The notes under the pieces are model-generated. The model was not told the DNA's origin, made no database searches, and saw nothing but the letters and a program-made list of their open reading frames with translations. From NCBI GenBank assembly GCA_047967505.1, contig CM106538.1: a stretch of 64,000 bases of DNA. One strand, 5' to 3'. Positions 23,601-37,293 of the stretch are shown here, piece after piece. The stretch is from Dipteris shenzhenensis. Taxonomy: Eukaryota > Polypodiophyta > Polypodiopsida > Gleicheniales. The translations under genes were made by a program, and so were the position numbers. Each line of letters starts with the position of its first letter. Within the stretch, counting starts at the first letter, position 1.

Positions 23601-26600
23601 TTGGATATGATTTGCATTGTCGTTCAAGCATTAAACACCGTTTTTGCCTTAGTGTTATGCACATCCGTCAAAAAACACGATCCTAGGTGTGTTACCCGAA
23701 CAAGTACTTATTAAATGAGCACTCCACTTTACATGCAACTCAATACCGCCTATGTTTAAGCACTTGCAAAGTATTGTGCCCCTTGTATATTCTTTCGATG
23801 GTTGATCAAGCATTAAACACCATTTTTCCCTTAGTGTTATGAACAACTGTCAAAAACCACAGTCCTAGGTGTATTATTTGAACAAGTACCTATGGGATGG
23901 GCACGCCACTTGCATGCAAGTCAATACCACATGGGTTGAGGCATGTGCAATTTATTATGCCCATCGGATATCCTTTGCATTGTCGATCAAGCATTAAACA
24001 CCGTTTTTGCCTTAGTGTCATGCACAACCATAAAAAAACACGGTCCTAGAAGTGTTATTCGAGCAAGTACTTATCGGATTGGGACGCCACATTGTAGACA
24101 AGTCAATTTCACCTAGCTTGAGGCACATGCAAAGTATTGTTACCATTGGATATGCTTTGCATTGTCGATCATGCATTATACACCATTTTTTCCCTAGTGT
24201 CATAAAGGACCATCAAGAAATGTGCTCCCAGGTGTGTTATCCAAACAAGTACTTATGGGATGGGTCCAACACTTTGCACACAAGTCAATACCACCAAGAT
24301 TGAGGTATGTGCAAAGTATTGTGCCCATTTGATATGATTTGCATTGTCGATCAAGCATTAAATACCGTTTTTGCCTTAGTATTATGCACATTTGTCAAAA
24401 AACACGATCCTAGGTGTGTTATCTGAACAAGTACTTATCAAATAGGCACTCCACTTTACATGCAACTTAATACCACCTATGTTGAAGCACTTGCAAAGTA
24501 TTCTACCCTTATATATTCTTTCCATAGTTGATCAAGCATTAAGCACCATTTTTCCCTTAGTGTCATGAACAACCATAAAAAAACACGGTCCTAGGTGTTT
24601 TATTCAAACAAGTCCTTATCAGATGGGTGTGCCACTTTGCACGCAAGTCAATAACAACTATTTTCATGCACTTGCAAATTATTGTGCTCATCGGATATGC
24701 TTTTCATGGTCGATCACGCATTATACATCATTTTCCCCCTAGTGTTATGCACAACGTCCGTTAAAAAACGCACTCCCAGGTGTGTTATCTAAACAAGTAC
24801 TTATGGGATGGACATGCCACTTTTCATGAAACTCAATACCACCTAGGTTGAGGTTATCGCATAGTATTATGCCCATCCTATATGCTTAAACACCGTTTTT
24901 GCCTCAATGTGATGTAGATCTGTAAAAAAACATGCTCCTCAACATATTTTCCGAACAAGTACTTATCTGATGGGTGCAACACTTTGCATGCAACATAATA
25001 CCACCTAAGTAAATATGCTTTGCATGGTCGATCAAGCATTAAACATCGTTTTTGTCTCACTGTCATGCCCAACCGTAAAAAAAGATAGTCCTAATTGTGT
25101 TAATCGAACAAGTACTTATCGGATAGGAGTGCCACTTTGCACGCAAGTCAATACCACCTAGAATGAGATGCGTACAAAGTATTGTGACCATAGGGTATGC
25201 TTTGGATGGTGGATCATGCCTGATACACCATTTTCCCCCAAGTGTAATGCACGACCGTCATAAAACATGCTCCTAGGTGTGTTATCCAAACAAGTACTTA
25301 TGGGATGGGCACAGCACTATGCATGCAACTCAATAACACCTAAATTGAGGCACTTTTCATAGTATTGTGCCCATCCGATATGCTTTACTTCATCGATCAA
25401 GCATTAGACACCGTTTTTGCCTCAGTATGATGCACATCCATAAAAAAACATGCTCCTAGGTGTGTTATCCAAATAAGTACATATCGAATGGGTGCGCCAC
25501 TTTGCATGCAATTCAATACCACCTAGGTTGAGGTGTGTGCAAAGTATTGTATCCATTGGATATAATTCTATGGTTGATCAAGCATTAAACACCATTTTTG
25601 CCTTAGTGTCATGCAGAACTGTCGAAAAACACAGTCGTAGGTGTGTTATTCGAACACTTATTGGACGTGGGTGCCACTTTGCATGCAAGTCAATACCATC
25701 TATTCTGAGTCACATGCAAATTATTATGCCCATTAGACAAGATTTGCATTGTCGATCACGCATTATACACCATTTTTGCCCTAGTGTTATGCACAACCAT
25801 TAAAAAATGCGCTCCCAGGTGTATTATCTAAACAAGTAATTATGGGATGGGCATGCCAGTTTGCATGCAACTTAATACCATTAGGTTGAGGTACTTGCAT
25901 AGTATTATGTCCATCCGATATGACTTTCTTGGTCAATCAAGCACTAAACACCATTTTTGCCTCTGTGTGATGCACATCCATTAATAAACACGCTCCTAAG
26001 TGTGTTATCCGACAAGTACTTATGGGATGAGTGCTGCACTTTGTATGCAAGTAAATACCACATGGGTTGAGGTGCATGCATAGTATTGTGCCCATCGGGT
26101 ATGCTTTGCATTGTCGATTAAGCATTATACACCATTTTTGCCATAGTGTCATGCACAACCATAAAAAAACATGGTCATAGGCATGTTATTCGAACAAGCA
26201 CTAATGGGATGGGTGCTCCACTTTGTATGTAAGTCAATACCACTTGGGTTGAGGCACTTTCAATGTCTTGTGCCTATCGAATATGCTTTGCATTGTCGAT
26301 CAAGCATGAAACACCGTTTTTGCCTTTGTGTCATGCCCAACTATCAAAAAACATGGTCCTAGGTGTGTTATTTGAACAAGTACTTATTGGATGGGCTCGC
26401 CACTTTGCAAGCAAGTCAATATTACCTAGTTTGATATACATGCAAAGTATTGTGACCATCAAATATGCTTTGCATGGTCGATCACGCATTATACGCTGTT
26501 TTCCCTCTAGTGTTATGCACATTCGTCAAAAAACGCTCTCCCAAGTGTGTTATTCAAAAAAGTCATTACCAGATGGGTTTGCCACTTTGCATGCAAGTAA

Positions 26601-27966
26601 TTACCACCTATTTTGAGGTATGTGCAAAGTATTGTGCTGATCGGATATGCTTTGCATGGTTGATCAAGCATTAAACACAGTTTTTGCCTCAGTGTCATGA
26701 ACAACCATTAAAAAACACTGTCCTAGGTGTGTTATTTGAACAAGTGCTTATCCGATGGGGGTGCTAGTTTTCATGCAAGTCAATACCACCTAGATTGAGG
26801 TCCCTAAAAATTATGTGCCCATTGGATATGCTTTTCATGGTTGATCACGCATTATACACCGTTTCCCTCCTAGTGTTATGTACAACCATAAAAAAAGTCG
26901 CTCCTAGGTGTGTTAAATCCAAACAAGTACTTATGGGACGGGCACACTACTTTTCGTGCAACTCAATACCATCTAGGTTGAAGTGCGTACAAAGTATTTT
27001 GCTCATCCAATATGCTTTGCATAGTCGATCAAGCATTAAACCTCTTTTTTGCCTCAGTGTGATGCACATCTATCAAGAAACATGTTCTTAGGTGTGTTAT
27101 CCAAACAAGAACTTATTGTATGGGGGTGTCACTTTGCACACCAGTCAATTTCACCTAGGTTGAGAGGCATGCAAAGTATTGTGCCCATCAGATATGCTTT
27201 GGATGGTTGATCAAGAATTATACACCGTTTTCCCCCTAGTATTATGCACAACTATCAAAAAACGTGCTCCCAGGTGTGTTATTCAAAAAAGTACTTATGG
27301 GATGGGTTCCCCACTTTGCATGCAAGTCATTACCATGTATTTTGAGGTATGTGCAAAGTAGTGTGCTGATCGGATATGCTTTGCATGGTCGATCAAGCAT
27401 TAAATACCACTTTTGCCTCATTGTCATGAACAATCATAAAAAAACACTGTACTAGGTGTGTTATTCGAACAAGTGCTTATCGGATGGGGGTGCTAGTTTG
27501 CACATAATTCAATACCACCTAGGTTTAATTTCATGCAAAGTATTTTTCTCATCCAATATGCTTTGCATGGTTGATCAAGCATTAAATTCCTTTTTCGCCT
27601 TAGTGTGATGCACATCTGTCAAGAAACACGCTCCTAGGTGTGTTATCCAAACAAGCACTTATTGTGTGGGGGTGTCACTTTGCACACTAGTCAATTTCAC
27701 CTAGGTTGATATGCATGCAAAGTATTTTGCCCATTGGATATGCTTTGCATGGTCGATCAAGCATTATACACCGTTTTCCCCCGTGTTATGGACAACCGTC
27801 AAAAAACACGCTCCCAAGTGTGTCATCCGAATAAGTACTTATGGGATGGGCATGCCAATCTGGATGCAACTCAATACCACCTAGGTTGAGGTGCTTGCAT
27901 AGTATTGTGCCCATTTGATATGCTTTGCTTGGTTAATCAAGCATTAAACACCATTTTTGCCTCAGT
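20660..27966. repeat. ~181-bp satellite array, about 40 monomers
   Basis: Monomers contain CCTAGGTGTGTTATCCGAAC, AAGTACTTATGGGATGGG, CCACTTTGCATGCAA, CAATACCACCTAGGTTGAGG, GGATATGCTTTGCATGGTC and GATCAAGCATTAAACACCG. Equivalent points at 21,061, 21,243, 21,425 and 21,605 give a period of 180-182 bp. Monomer variants recur in fixed order at ~700-730 bp (e.g. 23,310 and 24,010; 26,520 and 27,245), a four-monomer higher-order unit. The many ~63-codon ORFs on both strands are periodic artefacts. The array is interrupted at 27,966 by the CACTA element and resumes at 37,524. Confidence 0.95.
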
Positions 27967-28140
27967 CACTACTACACACGGATCCTATTGCGACGTTTAC
28001 GTACCGACGTTTAGTGCTCGCTTAGCGTTAATTATCGGTATGAAAGTGGGTTTCCTAAATCGTCACTATATAGCGACTGTTATTAAAAGTCGCTATATAG
28101 CGACACTGATATACAAATTTGTAGCGACGTTTTTACAGAG
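27967..28140. repeat. CACTA left subterminal repeats
   Basis: GTCACTATATAGCGAC and GTCGCTATATAGCGAC (a perfect 16-bp palindrome) occur here, plus a partial copy near 28,125. In characterised CACTA elements, such subterminal repeats bind the TnpA protein; that role here is inferred. Confidence 0.8.
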
Positions 28141-28302
28141 AGGTTTTTTTTTTTTAATAGGCCTTAAAAGTTAGTTTTTTCTAATGACAAAATTTTATAA
28201 ATTTTCATACATGTTTGAGCTCATAGAGAATAAAAAAATGAGAGCATGTACATCAAGCCTTTGAAGCTCATATATTCATGTCCAAGTTTGAGATGAGAAA
28301 AA

Positions 28303-31300
28303 TCAAATAAGAGCATTTACATCAACTGTTTCATCTTGAGCCAAGTCTAAGGCACCAAGCAAGTCTATCTCCAACTCTATACCGAGTTGATCTCCTATAT
28401 CATCATCGTACTCTAGCATCGTACATTCACCTAAAAGTATTTGATCATCTTCTTCAACAAAGCTTAAGTGTGGTGATTGATCTTGATGATTGTTGTCTTC
28501 TTCGTCAATATCGTGATCTCCATCCTCCTCCCATGCGATGTCATTATGCGCATCTTCCTCTTGGCTCATATGGTGATCTACATCTTCTTCGCTAAATTCA
28601 TCAATTGGATCCAGCATTGGTAGTGGCATCTCCATATCCACATCTCGATCTTCAAAAATTTGCTTACTTCGTGGTGCAACTTGGATCACGTACCACCATC
28701 TTGGATCAGAACGATCCGGATGAAAAACCACCTATATTGAAGATGGGTGCCAAATGTCGTCAATTATATATATGAAATTATGCTCAAGTACATGTATCAA
28801 TGGACTTTAAAAACGAAAGCTTCGACTAATTAAATCATTAGTATGCACCTGCTCACAGTGCTCGGGAAGAACAAAAGTATCACTTTCATTGGTCCAATCT
28901 TTGGTGGAGTCTATTGCAAAGAGACCGCTACTATCTTTTCTCACTATCGCATGGGGACCGTTCTAAGTAGTTCTAAACCATTTTACATCAAGAATGAAAA
29001 TAGTAAATCGTCTGAAATCAATTTCATAGATGTTGCATATGGTTCCACAATAATCCAACTGTGAGGAGAGAAGATTGGTATCTGAAGCACTTGCTCAGCT
29101 ATCTTGTGTGAAGTTAGCCATGAGTCCACAATCATACGTGACTCTCTTTGAATCGATGCATTCCACATGAAAATGTCGTCCATATGACCATAATGCACTG
29201 TACTTTTTGTACTGTAAAAGAGCATCATTAAAACAATGAAGATGCATCTATTTTATAGCATATATTGCCACAAATAATTACTTAATTATGTCAAGAGGTA
29301 AGAAACTTACATGCACCATACATCCAGATGATAACTCTCGCTCGCGCTCGTTTATTGTCTCTCCATCATGTTCGGCTTTACGTAGAGCCACAGTTGTAGC
29401 CAATCAAGTGACATGTGAGTAGGGAGAAGAGTCAGATCTCGTGGATATGGTTGTGATCGCTTGTACATTACTCTGAATCTCATCCTTGCATTTATTCTTT
29501 CTGCTTTGGCCACTTGCCATGCTTGCTTCCAGTCTTGCTCTTTGTCTTACAAACCCCTTTAAAGTTTTCATATCTCTCAATCCACTTCTACATCTCAGGG
29601 CTATTGAGGATACAAAACTTATTGAATTTCTCCATTTGCTCTTCGCTCATCTTTCTTTCAATCCCTTTTCCTTGGGGAACCTCGCCAACGATGCGATCAT
29701 CATCCTTGTTGTGCCAAGCTTGTGGCATATCAGGATCCGTGGATGCAAGAAACTCTGTGATATATACTAATGACTCTTGCACAAGCCATCCCTTTGCCAT
29801 GCTTGCTTCCAGTCTTGCTCTTTGTCTTACAAACCCCTTTAAAGTTTTCATAAACCGCTCGAGAAAAAACATCCATAGACTATGAACCGTACTTGCTATA
29901 GCCACCTCATCAACTATGTGCACAAGTAAGTGGACTTGAGTTGTCATAATGCTCGAGGGAAAGTGCTTCTCAAGCAAGCATACGGCTTCGATGGATTCCA
30001 CCCTAGCCTTCTCGATGCTCGATATAGAGATCTCTTTTTAAGATATCCACCTATTTCACATGTCCATGCATATGTAAGATATTTGAGATATCCAACTATT
30101 TCACATGTCCATGAAGAAAATACATAATGCAATTTGATAGTAAGCATACCTCACAATACCACAGATCTTGAATATAGCATTTCTAACATCTTCTTGTAAG
30201 CACCCTTTTATTGTAATTGGGAGGATGAACTCTCGGATGAACTATCAAAGCAACAATGAAGTCATGTCAACAATATAACATAATAATAATTACGCTAACA
30301 CATCACGATTATCGGTACACTAATTCTACTTAGAATACCTGTAAGACCTTGTGCCAATCATGGGACTTGAGGCCACTAAGCTTATTGTCCTTTGAAAATG
30401 CTCCTTTCAAGCAACGCATGTACCCTGTCGATGTTTGAAAAGAGGCAATGTCTGCCTTGACCGCTGCCTCCTCCCTCGTAGAAAGAATCCACGTTGCTTT
30501 CGGGAGGATAACTTTTCCTGAAGCATGCACTTGGGGCCACAAATGAGACATCCTATTCATAGCACGCAAGTCTTCTCGCACTCCTCTCGAGTCCTTGGAA
30601 CCAACCAAGTGTGCCCAAATAGTAGCCCCCACATTCTTGAAGATATGCATGGGATCCAAGAGATGATTGATTTGTAACTGACCCCAATAAGGAAGCTCAT
30701 GAAGGATCGATAGCCTCTTCATACCAGGAGGAGGTTCCTCTCCATTTGCCCTCCAAGGTTGAATCCAATCACTTGCCTTCAAATATGATGCTGGTGGATC
30801 AAGCTGACCTCCACGTGCGAGATGGTCGAGCGGAAGGTATCGAGCATGACCTTCATAAACATTTTTCCTCATATGTTTGGAGTAGCGTGCAAGCAATTTC
30901 AGAGCCGGTCCACAAACAGGACAAGCATGGTACCCACTTGTAACAAGTCTTGCATGCGTGCATGAATGTGTTAGTATAAGACATGCATGCAAAAGAGAGT
31001 TAAAAAAGCATAATCCCTCATTGTACATGTAAAGACACAACCACGTACCTGCGCACTCTCCATATCTTGGGTAGTCATGCATGGTCCACATCAAGATACC
31101 CCTGACCAAAATATCATTGGTATGTCTAGGAGCTCTGGAAATATCAAAGACCTGCACTCCTCTCCATGATATCTATAACTCCTCTATCAAAGGTGCCATG
31201 TACACGTCCATGTTTTTTGTCTTGTACTTTCTTGGCACAAGTAGTGCAAGCATGAGGTGTCCCTTTTTTATTGTTAGCCATGGTGGGATATTGTAATTCA

Positions 31301-32460
31301 CCACGACTATGGGACATGTCGACCAAGATGTCGAGCGTAACCCAAAAGGATTCATGCAGTCCATGGCTAGCCCAAGATGTAAGTTGCGTGGCTCCCTCGC
31401 AAAGTCTGGCCACTGATTATCTATGTGCTTCCAAGCTGCACAATCTGCGGGAATCCTCAATGTGTGATCAGTGTACCGATGAGATGCATGCCATATATGT
31501 CATCAACTCCGCTATGGATTTGCATCGGAACATGTGTTGTATTCTTGCAATGATGGGAAAGTGTCTCAAGACCTTTACCGGTATCCGCTCACCCTGCAAG
31601 TCATCTCTATATCATTGTTCCCCACACTTTGGACAACTAGCCAAATCTCCATGCTCACGACGAAAGAGAATACAATCATTACGGCAAGCATGGATGGTAT
31701 CATAATCCATACCCACCATTGTTAGCATCTTTTTCGCTTCATCTCTTGATGCGGGCATGGTATTTGGTGTAGGAAACATCTTTTGAGCAATCTATGACAA
31801 AGACACTATCCAAATAATGATTCTCAAAACAAACAATATCCAAATAATGAGTCAAATTAATGCAAGGGCTAACCTCATTAAGGCCGAGACACTTGTATCC
31901 GACCACCCATACTATACTTGTAGATTCAAGATTGAGAGACAAGCACGTAGTTTAGACATCCTAGCACCCTCTACAATTGTGTTGATTGCAACTCTCGCGT
32001 TTTGACCTCAGACTCTGACACCACGTGTACGTGGGATGTAGTGCCCCTAAAAATGGAATCCATCATGTCGACCATACCCTCATCGTCATTTGAGAGACTA
32101 TAGTCTTGCTGAAAGTGAGAAGGTATATGTGTACCCTCATCACCCTCCTCATCTTGTTTTAAGATTTCGTGTAAATATAAGATCTTCTATTTCTTAGTAT
32201 ACAATAAGATTGCGAACTTAAATAGCTTTGACTTACCGTGGTCCATCAACATGTGCAACACCAACGGGGGGTACTGGTTCCAGCTCCTCCCCATACATCC
32301 GCAAGTGGTGCATGATAATATGACGTTGATGTCATACTTCTCGCTTGCAATGAGTGCAATGACAGTATAACCTCTCCGTAAGCCACTTCGTGCTCCCGGG
32401 CATTGGCGCATCATCGGACGAGCTTCCACTCGGAGCTTCCACTCGTCCCTTCCATCTACA
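28303..32460 (-). pseudogene. CACTA tnp2 transposase
   Basis: Minus-strand exons follow Tnp2 order. N-terminal zinc-knuckle-like exon: LYCHCTHCKREV, HHLRMYGEELEPV (32,460-32,230). Acidic linker: QDEEGDEGTHIPSHF (~32,150). Then YDTIHACRNDCILFRREHGD with ASCPKCGE (31,730-31,600), KVLRHFPIIARIQHMF, ADCAAWKHIDNQWPDFA, GLAMDCMNPFG (31,440-31,340), YNIPPWLTIKKGHLMLALLV, YHACPVCG and LHELPYWGQLQINHLLDPMH (~30,690), GLKSHDWHKVL. The DUF4218 region is 30,001-29,588 (CLLEKHFPSSIMTTQVHLLV, RFMKTLKGFVRQRARLE), and the C-terminal block is SDPRWWYVIQVAPRS. Stops (e.g. TGA in the first exon near 32,335) and gaps disable it; a 57-bp coding piece is duplicated at 29,516 and 29,797. Confidence 0.92.
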
Positions 32461-33317
32461 CTTATAAAATCACAACATAAGCATGAAGAAGAGATATTAA
32501 CAGTTATAAAATAGCATGTTTGAGCTTCTTTTGATGCTACATAAAAAAAGTGACTATAAGCGTCACTATATAGTGACCTTTTCCTCTGTTCCATTGCTAT
32601 ATAGCGATGTTTTTAATTAAAAACGTCGCTATATAGCGACGCTGTGGGTTGAAACCCGAAACTCTAATCGCGCAGCATTTTCTTCATACTATTCCCTAAT
32701 CTCTCAAGTAAGCAAGCCAATATCTCCTCCCACCTATTTTCGACGACCTCCCACCTAGTTTAAGCAACCTCCCACTCTATTTTCCACTCCTCACCCTTCT
32801 CCTACCTCTTGTACTCCCTCTCTATCCTTTTCCCTCTTTGGTTTCTTGAAAGGAAGTTCTTCAAGAGGTGAGTTTGTTTTAACAATGTAGGTTGTTTGTT
32901 TGTTAGCTTTAGTTTTGTGAGTGTTTCTTCTTGTATTGCTAAACCTGTAAACTAGTTTTCATGCTTGTTTTGAAAGGATTAAAACAAAAAACGAGATTTC
33001 AAGAAAGAAAGAAAACTCACCTCTTTTTTCTGTATTTCTCTTCCTTCTCTTTCTCCTTGTCTCCTCAATCTCCTCCTTTCCTTGTCTCCTCAATCTTCTC
33101 CCTTCAAGAAGTTGCTTTTGTAATCTCCTCCTTCCACTAACATCTTATTTGAAAAAATGGGTTGTTTTCTCTCTTTTGTAGGGCCAGTCCACTACACCGA
33201 GCGGGACATACTATTTTAGGTAAGTGCTTCCTCTTTTTTCCATTTATTATTTTTGTTATTTGCATTGGCCTGCAGCTAGCACCTTAAGCGCTAGCTGCAG
33301 TGATGGGCGTAGGAACC

Positions 33318-35470
33318 CTCTCTTCCCCTCAAACTCTTTCCTTCTTCCCTCTTCTCTTTTTCTCTTTTTTCCCCCTTCTCTTTTTTCTCTCTTCTCTTAT
33401 TCTCTCTTTCCCCCTTCTCTATTTCCCCCTTCTCTCGTTTCCCTTCTCTCTTTCCTTTCCCTCTTATTCTCTATTTCCGCATAGCATGAGAGCATGAGCT
33501 TCTCTCTTTCCTCTTATGCTTCTCTCTTTCCCTTCTCTATTTCCCCCTTCTCTCATTCTCTATTTCCGCATAAGCTTATGCTTATGCTTCTCTCATTCCC
33601 CCTTCTCTCTTTCCCCCTTCTCTATTTCCCCCTTCTCTCATTCGCATAAGCTCATGCTCATGCATGAGCATAAGCATGAGCTTATGCTTATGCTAATGCT
33701 TAAGCATAAGTATAAGCATAAGCTCATGCTTATGCTCATGCATGAGCATGAGCTTATGCTTAAGTTTCCCCCTTCTCTATTTCTCTATTTCCGCATAAGC
33801 TTATGCTTATGCATGAGCTTATGTGGAAATAGAGAATGAGAGAAGCATAAGCTCATCTCTCATTCTCTATTTCTGCATAAGCTCATTCTCTATTTCCGTA
33901 TAAGCTCATGCTTATGCTTCTCTCATTCCCCCTCATCTCTTTCCCCCTTCTCTATTTCCCCCTTCTCTCATTCGCATAAGCTCATGCTCATGCATGAGCA
34001 TAAGCATGAGCTTATGCTTATGCTAATGCTTAAGCATAAGCATAAGCATAAGCATAAGCATAAGCTCATGCTTATGCTCATGCATGAGCATGAGCTTATG
34101 CTTAAGTTTCCCCCTTCTCTATTTCTCTATTTCCACATAAGCTTATGCTTATGCATGAGCTTATGCGGAAATAGAGAATGAGAGAAGCATAAGCTCATTC
34201 TCTATTTCCGCATAAGCTTCTCTCATTCTCTATTTCCGCATAAGCTCATTCTCTATTTCCGCATAAGCTCATGCTTCTCTCTTTCCCCCTTCTCTATTTC
34301 CCCCTTCTCTCATTCTCTATTTCCGCATAAGCTTATGCTTATGCATGAACTTATGCAGAAATAGAGAATGAGAGAAGCAACTTCTCCTTCTCTATTTTTG
34401 CATAAGCTCATTCTCTATTTCCGATTAAGCTTATGCTTATGCTTCTCTCTTTCCCCCTTCTCTATTTCCCCCTTCTCTATTTCCGCATAAGCCCATGCTT
34501 TAGCTTCTCTTTCCCCCTTCTCTATTTCCCCCTTCTCTCATTCTCTATTTCCACATAAGCTTATGCTTATGCATGAGCTTATGCGGAAATAGAGAATGAG
34601 AGAAGCATAAGCTCATCTCTATTTCCGCATAAGCTCATTCTCTATTTCCGCATAAGCTTATGCTTATGCTTCTCTCATTCCCCCTCATCTCTTTCCCCCT
34701 TCTCTCATTCGCATAAGCTCATGCATAAGCTTATATAGAGAAATAGAGAAGGGGGAAACTTAAGCATAAGCTCATGCTCATGCATAAGCATAAGCTCATG
34801 CTTATGCTCATGCATGAGCTCATTCTCTATTTCTGCATAAGCTCATTCTCTATTTCTGCATAAGCTCATGCTTATGCTTCTCTCATTCCCCCTTCTCTAT
34901 TTCTGCATAAGCTCATGCTTATGCTTCTCTCTTTCCCCCTTCTCTATTTCCCCCTTCTCTCATTCTCTATTTCCGCATAAGCTTATGCTTATACTTCTCT
35001 CATTCCTCCTCATCTCTTTCCCCCTTCTCTATATCCTCCTTCTCTCATTCGCATAAGCTCATGCTCATGCATGAGCATAAGCATGAGCTTATGCTTATGC
35101 TTATGCTTAAGCTCATTCTCTATTTCCGCATAAGCTTATGCTTATGCTTCTCTCATTTCCCCTTCTCTATTTCCCCCTTCTCTATTTCTGCATAAGCTCA
35201 TGCTTATGCTTCTCTCATTCCCCCTTATCGCTTTCCCCCTCATGCTTCTCTCATTCTTATGCTTATGCTTCTCTTTCCCCCTTCTCTATTTCCCCCTTCT
35301 CTCATTCTCTATTTCCGCATAAGCATAAGCATGAGCTTATTCTCTCTAACTCTTATTCTCTATTTCTCTCTTCTTCCTCTTCTCTTTTATTTCCCTCTTC
35401 TTTCCTTTCCCTCTTCTTTCCCTCTTTCCTTTCCCTCTTCTTTCCTTTCCTCTTCTTTCTTCTTGTCTAT
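33318..35470. repeat. Pyrimidine-rich and GCTTATGC palindromic array
   Basis: About 2.1 kb alternates CTCTCTTTCCCCCTTCTCTA-type tracts with palindromic GCATAAGC/GCTTATGC/GCATGAGC strings and TCTCTATTTCCGCATAAGC linkers. Blocks recur, e.g. 33,640-33,800 and 33,970-34,160. Both strands repeat the same words, so the region can form many hairpins. ORFs rich in Leu/Ser/Phe or reading HKHKLMLML are artefacts. It separates the two divergent CACTA genes. Confidence 0.9.
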
Positions 35471-35540
35471 GCCTATGCCTATTCCTATGCTTATGTTTGT
35501 TTTTTTGTTTTTTGTTTTCGTGTTTGTGTCTACGTTAGAC

Positions 35541-37091
35541 ATGGGATCACGTCGCTCATCCGATGAGTACGGACAGCCTCGCAGGAGAAGAGCTCATGAT
35601 CTTTATGCTCCAGAGGACTTTGATTCCTCTTAGGTGACTATCCCGAGGACTACCCCTGGTCCGACTCCTCTCGGACCTAGCACTATGACTACCCCTGGTC
35701 CGACTCCTCTTCCACGTAGCACTACGACTACCCCTCGAGGAACTCCTTTACTAGCCTCGCATGGCTTTGTCGGGAGTCTCGACGAGTTTGTAGCACAGAT
35801 GAGCGATGAGGAGGCAGTGAGATTCTTCTCTCTGCTATCTCAGAGGACCTCAGCTATTCCCTCCCCTACACTGACGGGTGGACGTACTGCCTAGCCGTCC
35901 CCTCATGCACCTTCGACCGTGGGATCATCACCTGCACATGCCTCTCACAAGGGAAGGAAGAGTAGGATGGGCGGCTCATGTTGTGCTGACTCGGGAGATG
36001 TAGATGAGTCAGCACACTCATGCTCCTTTAGGTCTCCACTTGGTCCAGAGACACAATATCAGTCAGGTCCCTTTCCCTCTCCTACTCCCACTGCTACTCC
36101 TCGCTCCGGAAGCACCCTTGCAGCTTCCACTCCTTCTAACTCTGCTACCGTCAGTCCTCCTTACTCATCAGGGGATCTCTCCTATCAAATCACATCTATC
36201 GGAGAGATAATAGAAGATAAAAAGGACAAAGAAGTGATGGCCACCATGAGGAGGTTGATGAGTCATCACTTCAAGAGCGGCATAAATATCGATTGGCGGT
36301 ATCAAGATGCCCAAAAGAAGCAAGTGGTCATCGATGAGTTAAAACAAAGATACCCTAATCCGCCAAATGTGGAGTTTAATGACGATTATATGTGAGAGCG
36401 CATGGGTTTGGTCTTGAAGCATCGTAGATCAACCTTGCGTACTTCCATCACAAAGGGGTTGGCTGAACCCAGCTGGGCAGACAAAGCTAATTGGAAGTAC
36501 TTCAAGAAGCAACATAGGGACCATCCCGAAATGTTCGAGGGTCAGAGGAGGGCTGCGAAGAGATGGCTAGACGTCATAGGTACTTCGCACTTTGGTGCAG
36601 GCGGACGGTATGCGTTCGAGACAACCATGGTAAGTCTACTTCTTCTCATTTAATGTATTGTTCTATTTGTTTTACTACATATTACATGCACTTTAGCTAA
36701 CTCTAACTCTCGTAAATTGGATCCACAGCAAGCTGTGATGGGTCGTCTTCCTACAGATGTAGAGACGCGATGCGCATTTCGATTAGGAACAAAGCCGTGG
36801 TTCATTGAGCAAGAGGCAATGGGAGTGACGGTCAATTGGGTTGAGGTGGCTACTCGCACGGTATAAGTTTACTCCTACTTGTAATCTCACTTTTTAATTT
36901 AAGTTCCAATCTAATTTTTAATTTATATGGTTCACTCTTAGGGTCAAAGCTCAAGCATCCCATCATCGGAGGCGAGCGATCAACAGGGCCAAGGATCAGA
37001 CGCAGGTGGCGAGGATGAGGGAGAAGATGCAAGTGTCGAGGACCAAGGAACAGGCCAACAAGATGAGGATGATTTGGATTCGAATGAGTAG
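35541..37091 (+). pseudogene. CACTA TnpA-like (plant En/Spm second gene)
   Basis: Three exons fit in one frame: 35,541-36,629, 36,729-36,860 and 36,942-37,091, with GTAAGT and GTATAA donors and CACAG and CTTAG acceptors. The first ~200 codons are Pro/Ser/Thr-rich. The conserved core follows (WRYQDAQKKQVVIDELKQRY; RMGLVLKHRRSTLRTSITKG; WADKANWKYFKKQHRDHPEM; RRAAKRWLDVIGTSHFGAGG), resembling the plant Ptta/En/Spm transposase domain. A KPWFIEQEAMGVTVNWVEV block and an acidic C-terminus (DSNE) come next. Three nonsense codons break it (TAG 35,631, TAG 35,892, TGA 36,393) with no frameshift. It probably encoded the subterminal-repeat-binding protein. Confidence 0.75.
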
Positions 37092-37293
37092 TAGTGGTAG
37101 TAGCATTTTGTATATCCGCTCGTTTGAGCAATTTTGTATCACCCTTTCGAAAGGGTAATTTTGTTACAAACAATGTTGTATATGTCCAACATGTATATTC
37201 TTTTGTTGCTCATCATTTCACAAGAACGATTTTGTATCACCCTTTTCGCAAGGGAAATTTTGTTATAAAAAAACTTTGTTTTGTAATTACAAA

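Noticed and set aside
20660-27960. Dozens of ~60-80-codon ORFs on both strands, many reading alike
   Set aside because: They recur every ~181 bp with the satellite period and on both strands; they are repeat artefacts.
20660-27966. CRISPR-like array
   Set aside because: Monomers are contiguous and diverge along their length, with no constant repeat and unique spacers; a plant satellite fits.
33224-35566. ORFs rich in Phe/Ser/Leu or HKHKLMLML
   Set aside because: Products of the pyrimidine-rich and GCTTATGC arrays.
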